Shown: piece after piece, positions 34,556-41,012 of the stretch
How the letters are laid out: each line of letters begins with the position of its first letter
Position numbering within the stretch: position 1 is the stretch's first letter
Source: Bacteroidota bacterium
GTDB taxonomy: Bacteria; Bacteroidota; Bacteroidia; JAIBAJ01
Direction of reading: 5' to 3'
Length of the DNA: 41,012 bases
Assembly: GCA_947475205.1 (NCBI GenBank)
Contig: CANJNG010000020.1
Location: 1-41,012 of the forward strand
Position numbers and translations under genes: made by a program
The notes under the pieces: generated by a model
The model's database searches: none
What the model saw: only the letters and a program-made list of their open reading frames with translations
Told to the model about the DNA's origin: nothing

Positions 34556-36733
34556 CTATTTCACCAACTTCAACTCAACCTTACGGTTTTCTTTTCTCGA
34601 TTTTTCCATACAAGCCTTATTGCCTTTGCAGTTAGTATCAACAGGTAGCTTGGCTGCTGTTTTTGTGCTGATATTAGCATCCGGAGCACCCATTGCAGCT
34701 AAAAATTTCTTTACCTGATTAGCCCGTTTTTTAGCTAACTCGTTATTAGCTTTGTCGTGGCCGGTGTCGTCGGTGCAGCCCGTAACTTCTATCTTAACAT
34801 TCGGATTTTTGTTCAGGTATTTCCCTAATTTCTCCAAACGGGGCAATTCAGATTTACTAATGGTGTGCTTAGCAAAAACAAATTCAATTGGATTCAAATC
34901 AATTTCTGTGGCAGGTTTTTCGGGCGTGGCATTTTCCGAAGCCAATTCAATTGTGCCACCTTTGGCAGTGAATTCGCTGCTTGCGAACGAAAACTCTTTA
35001 AATCCTTCTGCTCGAGCTACAATTTTACCATTGGCGTAAGATGTTTTCTCAAAGGCATAAAGTCCGGCCGCATCGGTGTGAGTTACTAATCCATCTTTCC
35101 CATTTTCTGAAAGATATTGCACCTCTGCATTGGCTACTGCCGCCTTGGTGGAAGTGTTTACCACTTTGCCGCGAAGCGAACGCTCGGGCGTAAGTTTAAT
35201 ATCCGGCGAAACCGTTTTGCCGGTATTGGCATCAATCGTTTGGACATTTCGCGTATAACCTGACTTTTCAGCTTCTAAAGAATAGGCTCCGGGCAGCACA
35301 TTTTCAAACAAAACTTTACCATCGGCAGCCGTGAAAAGCACTTCGCCCTTTTTGCCCACTTCGCTCACCAAGCTAACCCGTGCATCGGCCAAAGCAGTTT
35401 TGGTAGAAGCATCGGTAACCGCAAATTCAAGCGACTGCTGAGTTAGATTATTGGCATTGAGTTTAAAAATATCATACTCGCCATTGCGGTTGCTCGAAAA
35501 GTAATTGCCCAATTGGGGATGAATCACAAAACCAAAATCTTCATACGGCGAATTAACTGGTTCTTTCATATTGGTCACCCGGGTAAATTTCCCCGAAGCA
35601 TCGGCATCGGCAGAAAAAATATCCAATCCACCAATTCCCGGATGGCCATTTGAAGCAAAAAACAACTTACCTTCTTTGCTCAAAAACGGAGCCACTTCGT
35701 CATCAGCTGTGTTGATTACTGCTCCCAAATTTTCGGGTTTCCCAAACGTGCTGTCTGTAACCGACACTTTATATAAATCCATTCCGCCAAAGCCGCCGGG
35801 CATATCCGATGTAAAATACAATACATTTCCGGCTTGATTAAAGGCAGCGTATCCAAAATTGCTTTCCTGATTTACAAATGGCAACAGTTTGGGAGCAGCA
35901 TTTTTATCGCAAGCCACATTCACCTGATAAATGCCATAACGCAATTGTTTCTTGCCGTCTTTATCCTTAACCGCAATTTGACGAGTAAAATAAATAACGC
36001 TGTTATCTCTGTTTAAAGTAGCAGGACCATCGTTGAATTTCTTGCTGTTTACGCAAGAACAAAATCCTTCGGCAGTAGCAAAATCACCATTCATTTTTTG
36101 TTTAGCCTGAAAAATGTCGGTGCGATAAGCCTTGCAATTGCTGGCTTTGTCTTTTTGGGGTTCTTTTTTGGCCGGAGAAGTAAATACCAAGCTATTCCCA
36201 TTAAAGGCCGGAGCATAGCACGATAAATCGCCGCGTAATTTCAACGATTTAGCTTCAGCACCTTTCAATGCATAGCTGCCGATTGCCCGTTTATTTATAA
36301 TTTCCATATAGGGGCGAGCCTTGTTGGCATCGCCACCTTTTTGCACATATTCATCAAAAACCTTAATGGCATCGCCATCACGATTTGCAGCTTGCAAAGA
36401 ACGAGCATGAGCAAAAATCAATTCTTTGTTTTGAGGATTATACGCCTTGGCTTTTTCATACCAGTTGGCTGCCTTTTTGCGGTTGCCCTGCTTTTCGTAG
36501 CTTTTGGCTAAATTTAGCGTTGCAGTAGCCATCGAAGCACCATCAAGAGCAACAGAGCCGGCATTAAGGTCAATGGCTTTTTCGTAGTTTTTAATTGCAC
36601 AAAGCCATTTTTGGTTGGAATAGGCTTCTGCACCTTTCTTAACAAGGCTAAGTTGTGCCGATGAAGGGCCAAAACTTTGAGCAAAAGCTGAAACAGAAAA
36701 CAGGAATAAAACAGGTAAAATCAGTTTACGCAT
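34556..36733 (-). CDS. porE: PorE-like T9SS envelope protein (TPR, beta-propeller, CRD, OmpA)
   Basis: 725-residue periplasmic protein with the domain order of Porphyromonas gingivalis PorE: signal peptide MRKLILPVLFLFSVSAFAQ; TPR repeats (about 25-140, KKGAEAYSNQKWLCAIKNYEKAIDL, KQGNRKKAANWYEKAKAYNP); PD40/WD40-like propeller blades (about 180-430, NVLYFTSDMPGGFGGMDLYK, GKLFFASNGHPGIGGLDIF); two carboxypeptidase-regulatory-like beta domains (about 435-600); and a C-terminal OmpA domain (615-725) with VTGCTDDTGHDKANNELAKKR, keeping the Asp and Arg that bind peptidoglycan. PorE anchors the T9SS to peptidoglycan. Similar multi-domain OmpA proteins with other roles exist, so the symbol is a likely assignment, not certain. 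It would serve export of the many T9SS cargo proteins in this window. Confidence 0.8.
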   Translation of the reverse strand: MRKLILPVLFLFSVSAFAQSFGPSSAQLSLVKKGAEAYSNQKWLCAIKNYEKAIDLNAGSVALDGASMATATLNLAKSYEKQGNRKKAANWYEKAKAYNPQNKELIFAHARSLQAANRDGDAIKVFDEYVQKGGDANKARPYMEIINKRAIGSYALKGAEAKSLKLRGDLSCYAPAFNGNSLVFTSPAKKEPQKDKASNCKAYRTDIFQAKQKMNGDFATAEGFCSCVNSKKFNDGPATLNRDNSVIYFTRQIAVKDKDGKKQLRYGIYQVNVACDKNAAPKLLPFVNQESNFGYAAFNQAGNVLYFTSDMPGGFGGMDLYKVSVTDSTFGKPENLGAVINTADDEVAPFLSKEGKLFFASNGHPGIGGLDIFSADADASGKFTRVTNMKEPVNSPYEDFGFVIHPQLGNYFSSNRNGEYDIFKLNANNLTQQSLEFAVTDASTKTALADARVSLVSEVGKKGEVLFTAADGKVLFENVLPGAYSLEAEKSGYTRNVQTIDANTGKTVSPDIKLTPERSLRGKVVNTSTKAAVANAEVQYLSENGKDGLVTHTDAAGLYAFEKTSYANGKIVARAEGFKEFSFASSEFTAKGGTIELASENATPEKPATEIDLNPIEFVFAKHTISKSELPRLEKLGKYLNKNPNVKIEVTGCTDDTGHDKANNELAKKRANQVKKFLAAMGAPDANISTKTAAKLPVDTNCKGNKACMEKSRKENRKVELKLVK

Positions 36734-37103
36734 GGAGTATTAAAATGAGGTGCGAAAGTTCTAAAAAAAATGGTGTAAAAAGCATTTTTCTAAATAAAGA
36801 ATTAACAAGTAATCATATCACGGCAATTACCCCAATAGCTACCCTAACGTTTACTCACATTTTTTGCCATTTGCCGGCCATACGATATTGCATTGAATTA
36901 TCAATTCCCCTTTTGAGAACTATATGCCCTGGGAGCCTTTCAACTGATATACCTTCTATCCACCAAGGCGTTGTATAAACCAAGTAGCCCATTATAATAC
37001 TTCAGGATTGATGAGGTTTTGTTGCTTTTCACACGAGGCTACCATAATATCACCCCACTAGGGTTAATAGGAATTGCTGTTTGGGAGCATAAAATCAGCC
37101 ATC
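36734..37103. other. Non-coding gap upstream of the PorE-like gene
   Basis: 370 bp. It contains the PorE-like promoter (minus strand) and the 3' end of the T9SS gene at 37104. No conserved frame, exact -7 box or stable hairpin was recognised. Confidence 0.4.
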
Positions 37104-38099
37104 TCAATGCACCACACTCACCTTCCTCACCACCTTCGTTTGATTAGCCCCATTACTAACCTCCACCACATAAATCCCATTTGGAATTTCAGAAATATTC
37201 ACCGTGGTAGTCATTCTATCCAATGAAACAGTCATAACCCTTTCCCCTGTTAAGTTATATATGGTAGCCATATACTCCAAGCCTTGGTTTGCATCAGATG
37301 CTATTTGCAGCTCATCATTAGCAGGATTTGGCCAAACATCCAATTCCTTTTTCTCAACAGACTTAGGTGCATCCAAAATAATACTTTGGCAGCTAACTGC
37401 ATTGGGTCTTAAAGAATCTGTTCCTTGAATGTACTGATACTCGGTAACCCATGGCCATTCAGCGACAATACAAGTTTGTGTTCTGTGAATTAAAAAATAC
37501 TCTACAACTCCAAATAGCTCATCATACATGCCTTCAAACATACTCGTTCCTTGATTTATCAAATTGCTTAAAGGGTAATTGGAATTTAAGTTTAACCGTG
37601 GAATCATACTAATACCCCCAATATTGTTTTGTGAAACCCAATATCTTCGAAAAGTATTCCCTTGAAATATATAACTAGAAACTGAATCTACATGAATATT
37701 GAGATCAATAGCAACACATGAGTCCAATACAGCAATTGAAGGCAAAGCCCAATTGACGCCAGCAACAACATCAAATTTAAATATAAACCTATCCGTTGCA
37801 AGCTCGGGTTCATAAACAAATAACGAGTCACTCGATTTTCTGAATAACCAGAGCGTATTAAAAGTATCTGGGGCTGCGTTAAGGTTAAATGCGAACCACT
37901 GTAGCATTACATCTGAAACCTTGTTGTATGTTTTGTTCCCAATTATTGTGTCTCCAATATTAATGAGTTCTTGTGTTCCTAGTGTGCCAAATCCCTCCCA
38001 ACAAGTGCTCAACTTCGCCCCCGGCACAGCCCATAACTGCCCCTCACTTTGAAATTGAATTGATAATGCTAAAATACTGACAAGTAAAATGCGTTTCAT
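37104..38099 (-). CDS. T9SS type A sorting-domain protein
   Basis: 331-residue secreted protein: signal peptide MKRILLVSILALSIQFQSEG, a central region with no family I recognise (aromatic, beta-rich; CWEGFGTLGTQELINIGDT, RFIFKFDVVAGVNWALP), and a T9SS type A tail from about 255 (LDVWPNPANDELQIASDANQ) to KVVRKVSVVH. Its ATG overlaps the stop of the upstream T9SS gene by four bases (ATGA), so the two are translated together. It may be exported with, or assembled next to, its partner. Confidence 0.8.
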   Translation of the reverse strand: MKRILLVSILALSIQFQSEGQLWAVPGAKLSTCWEGFGTLGTQELINIGDTIIGNKTYNKVSDVMLQWFAFNLNAAPDTFNTLWLFRKSSDSLFVYEPELATDRFIFKFDVVAGVNWALPSIAVLDSCVAIDLNIHVDSVSSYIFQGNTFRRYWVSQNNIGGISMIPRLNLNSNYPLSNLINQGTSMFEGMYDELFGVVEYFLIHRTQTCIVAEWPWVTEYQYIQGTDSLRPNAVSCQSIILDAPKSVEKKELDVWPNPANDELQIASDANQGLEYMATIYNLTGERVMTVSLDRMTTTVNISEIPNGIYVVEVSNGANQTKVVRKVSVVH

Positions 38100-39526
38100 T
38101 GTTTGATTAATTTAAGATTACTTAATTTATTGCCTTGTTTTATTTGAATTTGATATACGCCTGCTGGCAATGACTCCGTATTTAATTGCTTTGTTTGGCT
38201 TTCGACTTCAAGCACCACTTCGCCAATTATATTTCGTGCAGTAACTGTTCCACTTTCGTTACCTTTCCATTCAATGTTTAATTGATTAGAAAAGGGGTTT
38301 GGCCACACATCGGCCACCACAGCCTTACTTTCACCAACATCTACCCCCACCACACAGCCGGGAAACGAACAGCCCATGCTATCAAGTTTTAAAACCCAGG
38401 ACGTTTGGTTGGTTTCGTTATTGTATGACCCCGTTATGAAATAGCCTTTATCTGGGGCTTCAACAAAATCCACAAAATAATCAACAGATGGCCCGCCAAA
38501 ATCACGCTTCCATTTGAGTTCGCCGTCAGAATTTACACAAATAATAAATCCATTGTTGTCCGAGCCCGTAAGAATCTGAGCCGAAATCCCGACCCCAACA
38601 ATGTTTCCATTAATCAATTCCCTAGCTATATAAGGAGACTCTCCTTCATTCTCCGCCAAATCGTAGCGTTTATCCCATATCACTATTCCGGCAGTATCTA
38701 TTTTAGTCAAAAATGCTTTGTTACCTTGACTCCCTGTAAGCACCATATTTCCATCGGACAAACGGCTAATTCCTATACCATAATATTCATTTTCATTAAA
38801 TTCCTGTTCCCAAAGTACGTTTCCCGTTGGGTCTACTTTAATCAATATTCCATAATTTACAGAAGAGTTGGGTAAAGAATAATTACCATAATAGAAGCAA
38901 TTGCCGCTATTCAAACAAACATATTTTGAAAAGGATTTCCGCTCAGACCCGGGTATAATTTTTTTATACACTATATTTCCCTGCACATCCATTTTCAGTA
39001 AATAAGTTTTAACGGGATTAAGTGTGAGGGTATCTAACATCACTCCAGCATTATATAAGAATAATGAATCATCCATATAAAAAGCACTTGCAGCAGAAAA
39101 ATGATAGGCTGAGTCAATAATTTGTTTATAAAACAGGGTATCTCCATTAAAATCAAATTTTCTGTATTCCAAAACATTATTAATTAGTTCTGTTGCTTTT
39201 CCGCTACCTAAATATAGAATTTCATTAGGATCATTAACAACTATTCCATGCAGAGTACCCCTATTGGGCCAATTATAGCAATACTTCTTATGAAGTAACG
39301 TTTCTCCATCTATATCCAACTTGAAGAATTCTAAATCACTGACAGAATCAACTACTACAGAACTTGAATATTGAAGAAAATAATACGAATTATTTATTAC
39401 ATAAGGGCTTGAAATGATGTCAGGCATTATCGGCCTATCATAAAAATGTTCGAAATAAATCGGTAGTTGGGCTTTTGTGAAAAGCCCAACTACCGATAAG
39501 AATACTATAATTAGGGATTTACACAT
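38096..39526 (-). CDS. T9SS protein with beta-propeller-like repeats
   Basis: 476-residue secreted protein. Signal peptide MCKSLIIVFLSVVGLFTKAQ; then a repeated pattern ending in G.LLWEQEF/G.I.W..R-type blades (PTGNVLWEQEFNENEYYGIG, TAGIVIWDKRYDLAENEGE, SDGELKWKRDFGGPSVDYF), each followed by a GGTDNGYFITGSY-like strand, that is, a beta-propeller as in many secreted Bacteroidota proteins; and a T9SS type A tail (VADVWPNPFSNQLNIEWKGN to LSNLKLIKQ). The start at 39524-39526 is chosen because it begins the signal peptide; the frame stays open to 39631 without family resemblance. A perfect 18-bp-stem hairpin (39459-39497) spans the signal-peptide end. Overlaps the downstream gene by 4 bp. Confidence 0.82.
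   Translation of the reverse strand: MCKSLIIVFLSVVGLFTKAQLPIYFEHFYDRPIMPDIISSPYVINNSYYFLQYSSSVVVDSVSDLEFFKLDIDGETLLHKKYCYNWPNRGTLHGIVVNDPNEILYLGSGKATELINNVLEYRKFDFNGDTLFYKQIIDSAYHFSAASAFYMDDSLFLYNAGVMLDTLTLNPVKTYLLKMDVQGNIVYKKIIPGSERKSFSKYVCLNSGNCFYYGNYSLPNSSVNYGILIKVDPTGNVLWEQEFNENEYYGIGISRLSDGNMVLTGSQGNKAFLTKIDTAGIVIWDKRYDLAENEGESPYIARELINGNIVGVGISAQILTGSDNNGFIICVNSDGELKWKRDFGGPSVDYFVDFVEAPDKGYFITGSYNNETNQTSWVLKLDSMGCSFPGCVVGVDVGESKAVVADVWPNPFSNQLNIEWKGNESGTVTARNIIGEVVLEVESQTKQLNTESLPAGVYQIQIKQGNKLSNLKLIKQ
39459..39497. repeat. Perfect 18-bp-stem hairpin in a signal-peptide coding region
   Basis: ATCGGTAGTTGGGCTTTT (39459-39476) and its exact complement (39480-39497) are separated by a 3-base loop. 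The palindrome codes for the FTKAQLPI junction of the T9SS protein's signal peptide, within its first 25 codons. It is far longer than expected by chance. Confidence 0.9.
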
Positions 39527-39565
39527 TAGCGTTGAATTATTAGCCAGCTGGCCGAAGTATTCGCT

Positions 39566-39614
39566 GAACCAAGTTTCCGAACTTGGTTCGTTGGACTTTG
39601 GGTCTCTGACCCAA
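39566..39614. repeat. Two adjacent REP-like hairpins downstream of the RAYT gene
   Basis: First hairpin: GAACCAAGTT-TCCG-AACTTGGTTC (39566-39589, 10-bp stem). Second: TTGGGTC-TCT-GACCCAA (39598-39614, 7-bp stem). They lie 17 bp from the RAYT stop, the usual place for palindromes mobilised by such transposases. Confidence 0.7.
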
Positions 39615-39630
39615 GATAATAAAAATTCCA

Positions 39631-40149
39631 TTAATAAGCACGGTCTAATGTTCGTTCAATCAATATTACCTCCAATAATCCATCCATATCGGCATAGTTT
39701 CTTGCACTGCTAAAGTAGTAATCCCAAGAGTTTACAACATATAATTCTTCTACCGGATTATTGTGGATGTAGTTTAACTTCTGCTTAGTAAATGCAGAAG
39801 AAAATAACTCCACAGGGTGGTTGCCCGATTGCCACAACTTGTATGTTTCATTATCGGGGGCTATTCGGCCATTGTATGCCAATTTATCCAATAACCATTC
39901 TCGGCGGCTTTCAGGTTCTTCTTTTATTTGCTCTACTATTCGCCTTGCCGTAAACTTCTTAAAATCTCTGATAATATCCGACAGTTTGTTAGGCTCATCA
40001 GCCGAGGCTATTAGGTGCAGGTGGCTTGGCATTAAGCACCAAGCGTAAATTTTTAAGCCTTTGTTTTCTTGGCAAAATCGCAAGTATTCAACCACTTTTA
40101 ATTTGTGGTTCTTGCGAGTAAATATATCTATCCAGTCTACAACTGCCAT
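39631..40149 (-). CDS. REP-associated tyrosine transposase (RAYT, Y1_Tnp family)
   Basis: 172-residue single-strand transposase of the IS200/RAYT HUH family. Visible: MAVVDWIDIFTRK, the HUH motif PSHLHLIASA (His43, His45), SGNHPVELFSS and KLNYIHNNPVE with the catalytic Tyr127, then YFSSARNY. RAYTs recognise and move or maintain REP palindromes. Oddity: the frame upstream of the ATG reads AVQYRIHGERAYFLT, the conserved first strand of this family, but meets TGA at about 40204 and has no ATG/GTG/TTG in between. So the conserved N-terminus is either translated from a non-canonical start such as ATT or lost, leaving a truncated enzyme. Downstream hairpins fit REP sequences. Confidence 0.85.
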   Translation of the reverse strand: MAVVDWIDIFTRKNHKLKVVEYLRFCQENKGLKIYAWCLMPSHLHLIASADEPNKLSDIIRDFKKFTARRIVEQIKEEPESRREWLLDKLAYNGRIAPDNETYKLWQSGNHPVELFSSAFTKQKLNYIHNNPVEELYVVNSWDYYFSSARNYADMDGLLEVILIERTLDRAY

Positions 40150-40693
40150 AGTTAGAAAATAGGCTCGTTCTCCATGAATGCGATACTGAACGGCAAAGCC
40201 CTCTCAGATACAATTAAGAAACAAAATACTAAATCTGAAAAACCCATTGTGCAAATATATTTGAATTTTTGTTATTGGGTCAGAACGGCAGAGCCTTCTT
40301 GGTTACAACGGCATCGCCCTCTTAGCCACAATCAAAAACAAAATAAATGGCTAAAAATAAAAAACAAAATACAGAACCAAATACCACACAGTACAAGTAA
40401 AGCGGTTAGCTAACCGACTAAAAGGAGCTCTTAGATTCAAACATTGACAAAACACTAAATCTAAAAACCGTTTTCAGCCCAAGACCTTCGCCACTCCCCG
40501 AAGCATCCAGCTACGTCGTCCACCCAAGGCCTCAGGCCTGTATTCAAAATCTGCATCAATCAGCCCAATCTGTCTCATCTGCGTCCAATTGTATTCACCA
40601 TGCCGTCAGGCATCTCATTCCTCCCCAAAAGTAGCTACCCCATATTGACTTTTTCCTCATTCCCCCTCTTTTCCTTTGCCTAAAATTTTAAAC
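40150..40693. other. Non-coding region between the RAYT and the XRE regulator
   Basis: About 540 bp without a convincing gene. It includes small palindromes (AGGCCT-C-AGGCCT near 40528, ATGCC-GTCA-GGCAT near 40602) and degenerate repeats of the AATCTGYRTC type (40546-40590). The first 55 bp encode the lost or non-ATG N-terminal strand of the RAYT. The palindromes may be REP-like sequences; the rest is unassigned. Confidence 0.45.
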
Positions 40694-40888
40694 ATGGAAA
40701 GCCTAAGCGATCTTATTGGTGCAAAACTAAAATTTTACCGAAAAAAAAACAATCTAACCCAAGAAGAAGTGGGTCTCATAGTAAATATGGACAAACAGTA
40801 CATCTCGAAAATAGAAAAGGGAGAGATAAATTTGACTATATCCTCCATTGAAGTGATGCTGGTGTTGTCATCTCCTAAAAAAACTTGA
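40694..40888 (+). CDS. Small XRE-family HTH regulator
   Basis: 64-residue protein that is almost entirely one Cro/C1-type helix-turn-helix: LIGAKLKFYRKKNNLTQEEV (helices 1-2), GLIVNMDKQYISKIEKGE (recognition helix) and INLTISSIEVML. It probably binds DNA as a dimer. The ATG at 40694 is preferred; an in-frame TTG at 40676 adds six residues. Typical members run a little longer after the last helix, so the Ser-Pro-Lys-Lys-Thr end may be a slight truncation. The next gene starts 26 bp later. Confidence 0.8.
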   Translation: MESLSDLIGAKLKFYRKKNNLTQEEVGLIVNMDKQYISKIEKGEINLTISSIEVMLVLSSPKKT

Positions 40889-40914
40889 CACATTTTGAAA
40901 ACAAAAAACTCAAA

Positions 40915-41012
40915 ATGGAGAAAGAGAAACAAGAAGAAAGACACACTATATTAGTGTCAGATTCGTTTGCAAGAACGGACGAAAAACGTCGTTACGAGAT
41001 ACCCTTTCGACG
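40915..41012 (+). CDS. 5' end of an uncharacterised gene, cut by the window edge
   Basis: From the ATG at 40915 an open frame runs to the edge: MEKEKQEERHTILVSDSFAR, then TDEKRRYEIPFR. It is highly charged with no signal peptide. It follows the XRE regulator by 26 bp in the same direction. Function cannot be told from 32 residues. Confidence 0.5.
   Translation, partial: MEKEKQEERHTILVSDSFARTDEKRRYEIPFR

Noticed and set aside
36655-36978. 107-codon plus-strand frame upstream of the PorE-like gene
   Set aside because: Overlaps the signal peptide of the PorE-like gene in antisense and has no recognisable features.
40174-40413. 79-codon plus-strand frame after the RAYT
   Set aside because: Low-complexity Lys/Asn/Gln-rich sequence overlapping the RAYT N-terminal strand in antisense.

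Overview
The window is a chromosomal segment of a Bacteroidota bacterium, most likely of the Chitinophagales/Sphingobacteriales type. The evidence is the large number of secreted proteins ending in type IX secretion system (T9SS) sorting domains (type A tails, plus one type B gliding-associated tail), a PorE-like T9SS envelope protein, SprB-type repeats, a FISUMP domain, and several TAnnTTTG promoter boxes. No tRNA or rRNA gene and no CRISPR array was recognised. Genus and species cannot be read from the sequence.

Layout. 1-403: decayed IS982-family copy on the minus strand. 662-2602: thrS. 2824-5414: FucP-like sugar transporter and cyanophycinase. 5437-8073 (minus): a cytochrome c/copper monooxygenase-like T9SS protein followed by ribD. 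8303-10106: alpha/beta hydrolase plus tryptophan 2,3-dioxygenase operon. 10126-10631 (minus): ParE/RelE-type toxin-antitoxin pair. 10844-11812: unrecognised 322-residue protein with a palindrome-containing tandem repeat at its 3' end. 12364-18377: surface-protein island (FISUMP protein, two further T9SS proteins, purple-acid-phosphatase-like enzyme) containing a family of short GC-rich palindromic elements, some inserted in frame inside signal peptides. 18391-19563 (minus): amidohydrolase. 20075-22249: outer-membrane barrel with thrombospondin-3 and EF-hand motifs. 22427-25106: prmA with two glycosyltransferases. 25168-27705 (minus): SprB-repeat/PKD T9SS type B protein. 27894-29459: frameshifted IS982 element joined to an IS1-family remnant. 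29648-31418: dnaX split by an A10 tract. 31444-34323: flavin-reductase-like protein and LTA-synthase-like sulfatase. 34556-36733 (minus): PorE-like protein. 37104-39526 (minus): two overlapping T9SS genes. 39566-40149 (minus): RAYT transposase with two hairpins. 40694-41012: small XRE regulator and the start of another gene.

How the genes work together. Housekeeping genes (thrS, ribD, prmA, dnaX) alternate with cell-surface cargo whose export depends on T9SS; the PorE-like protein would belong to that machinery. The hydrolase-dioxygenase pair may carry out the first two steps of tryptophan degradation through kynurenine. Insertion sequences, a RAYT and several classes of small palindromic repeats show strong activity of small repeats in this genome.

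The most notable signals are: (1) dnaX, whose conserved tau C-terminus lies in another frame after a run of ten A's followed by a possible stem-loop, suggesting slippage-controlled gamma/tau synthesis (or a homopolymer error); (2) a family of palindromic elements that insert in frame into signal-peptide codons, one flanked by a 9-bp direct repeat; (3) a perfect 18-bp-stem hairpin at the signal-peptide junction of another T9SS gene; and (4) a palindrome apparently inserted at a stop codon with duplication of the gene tail.
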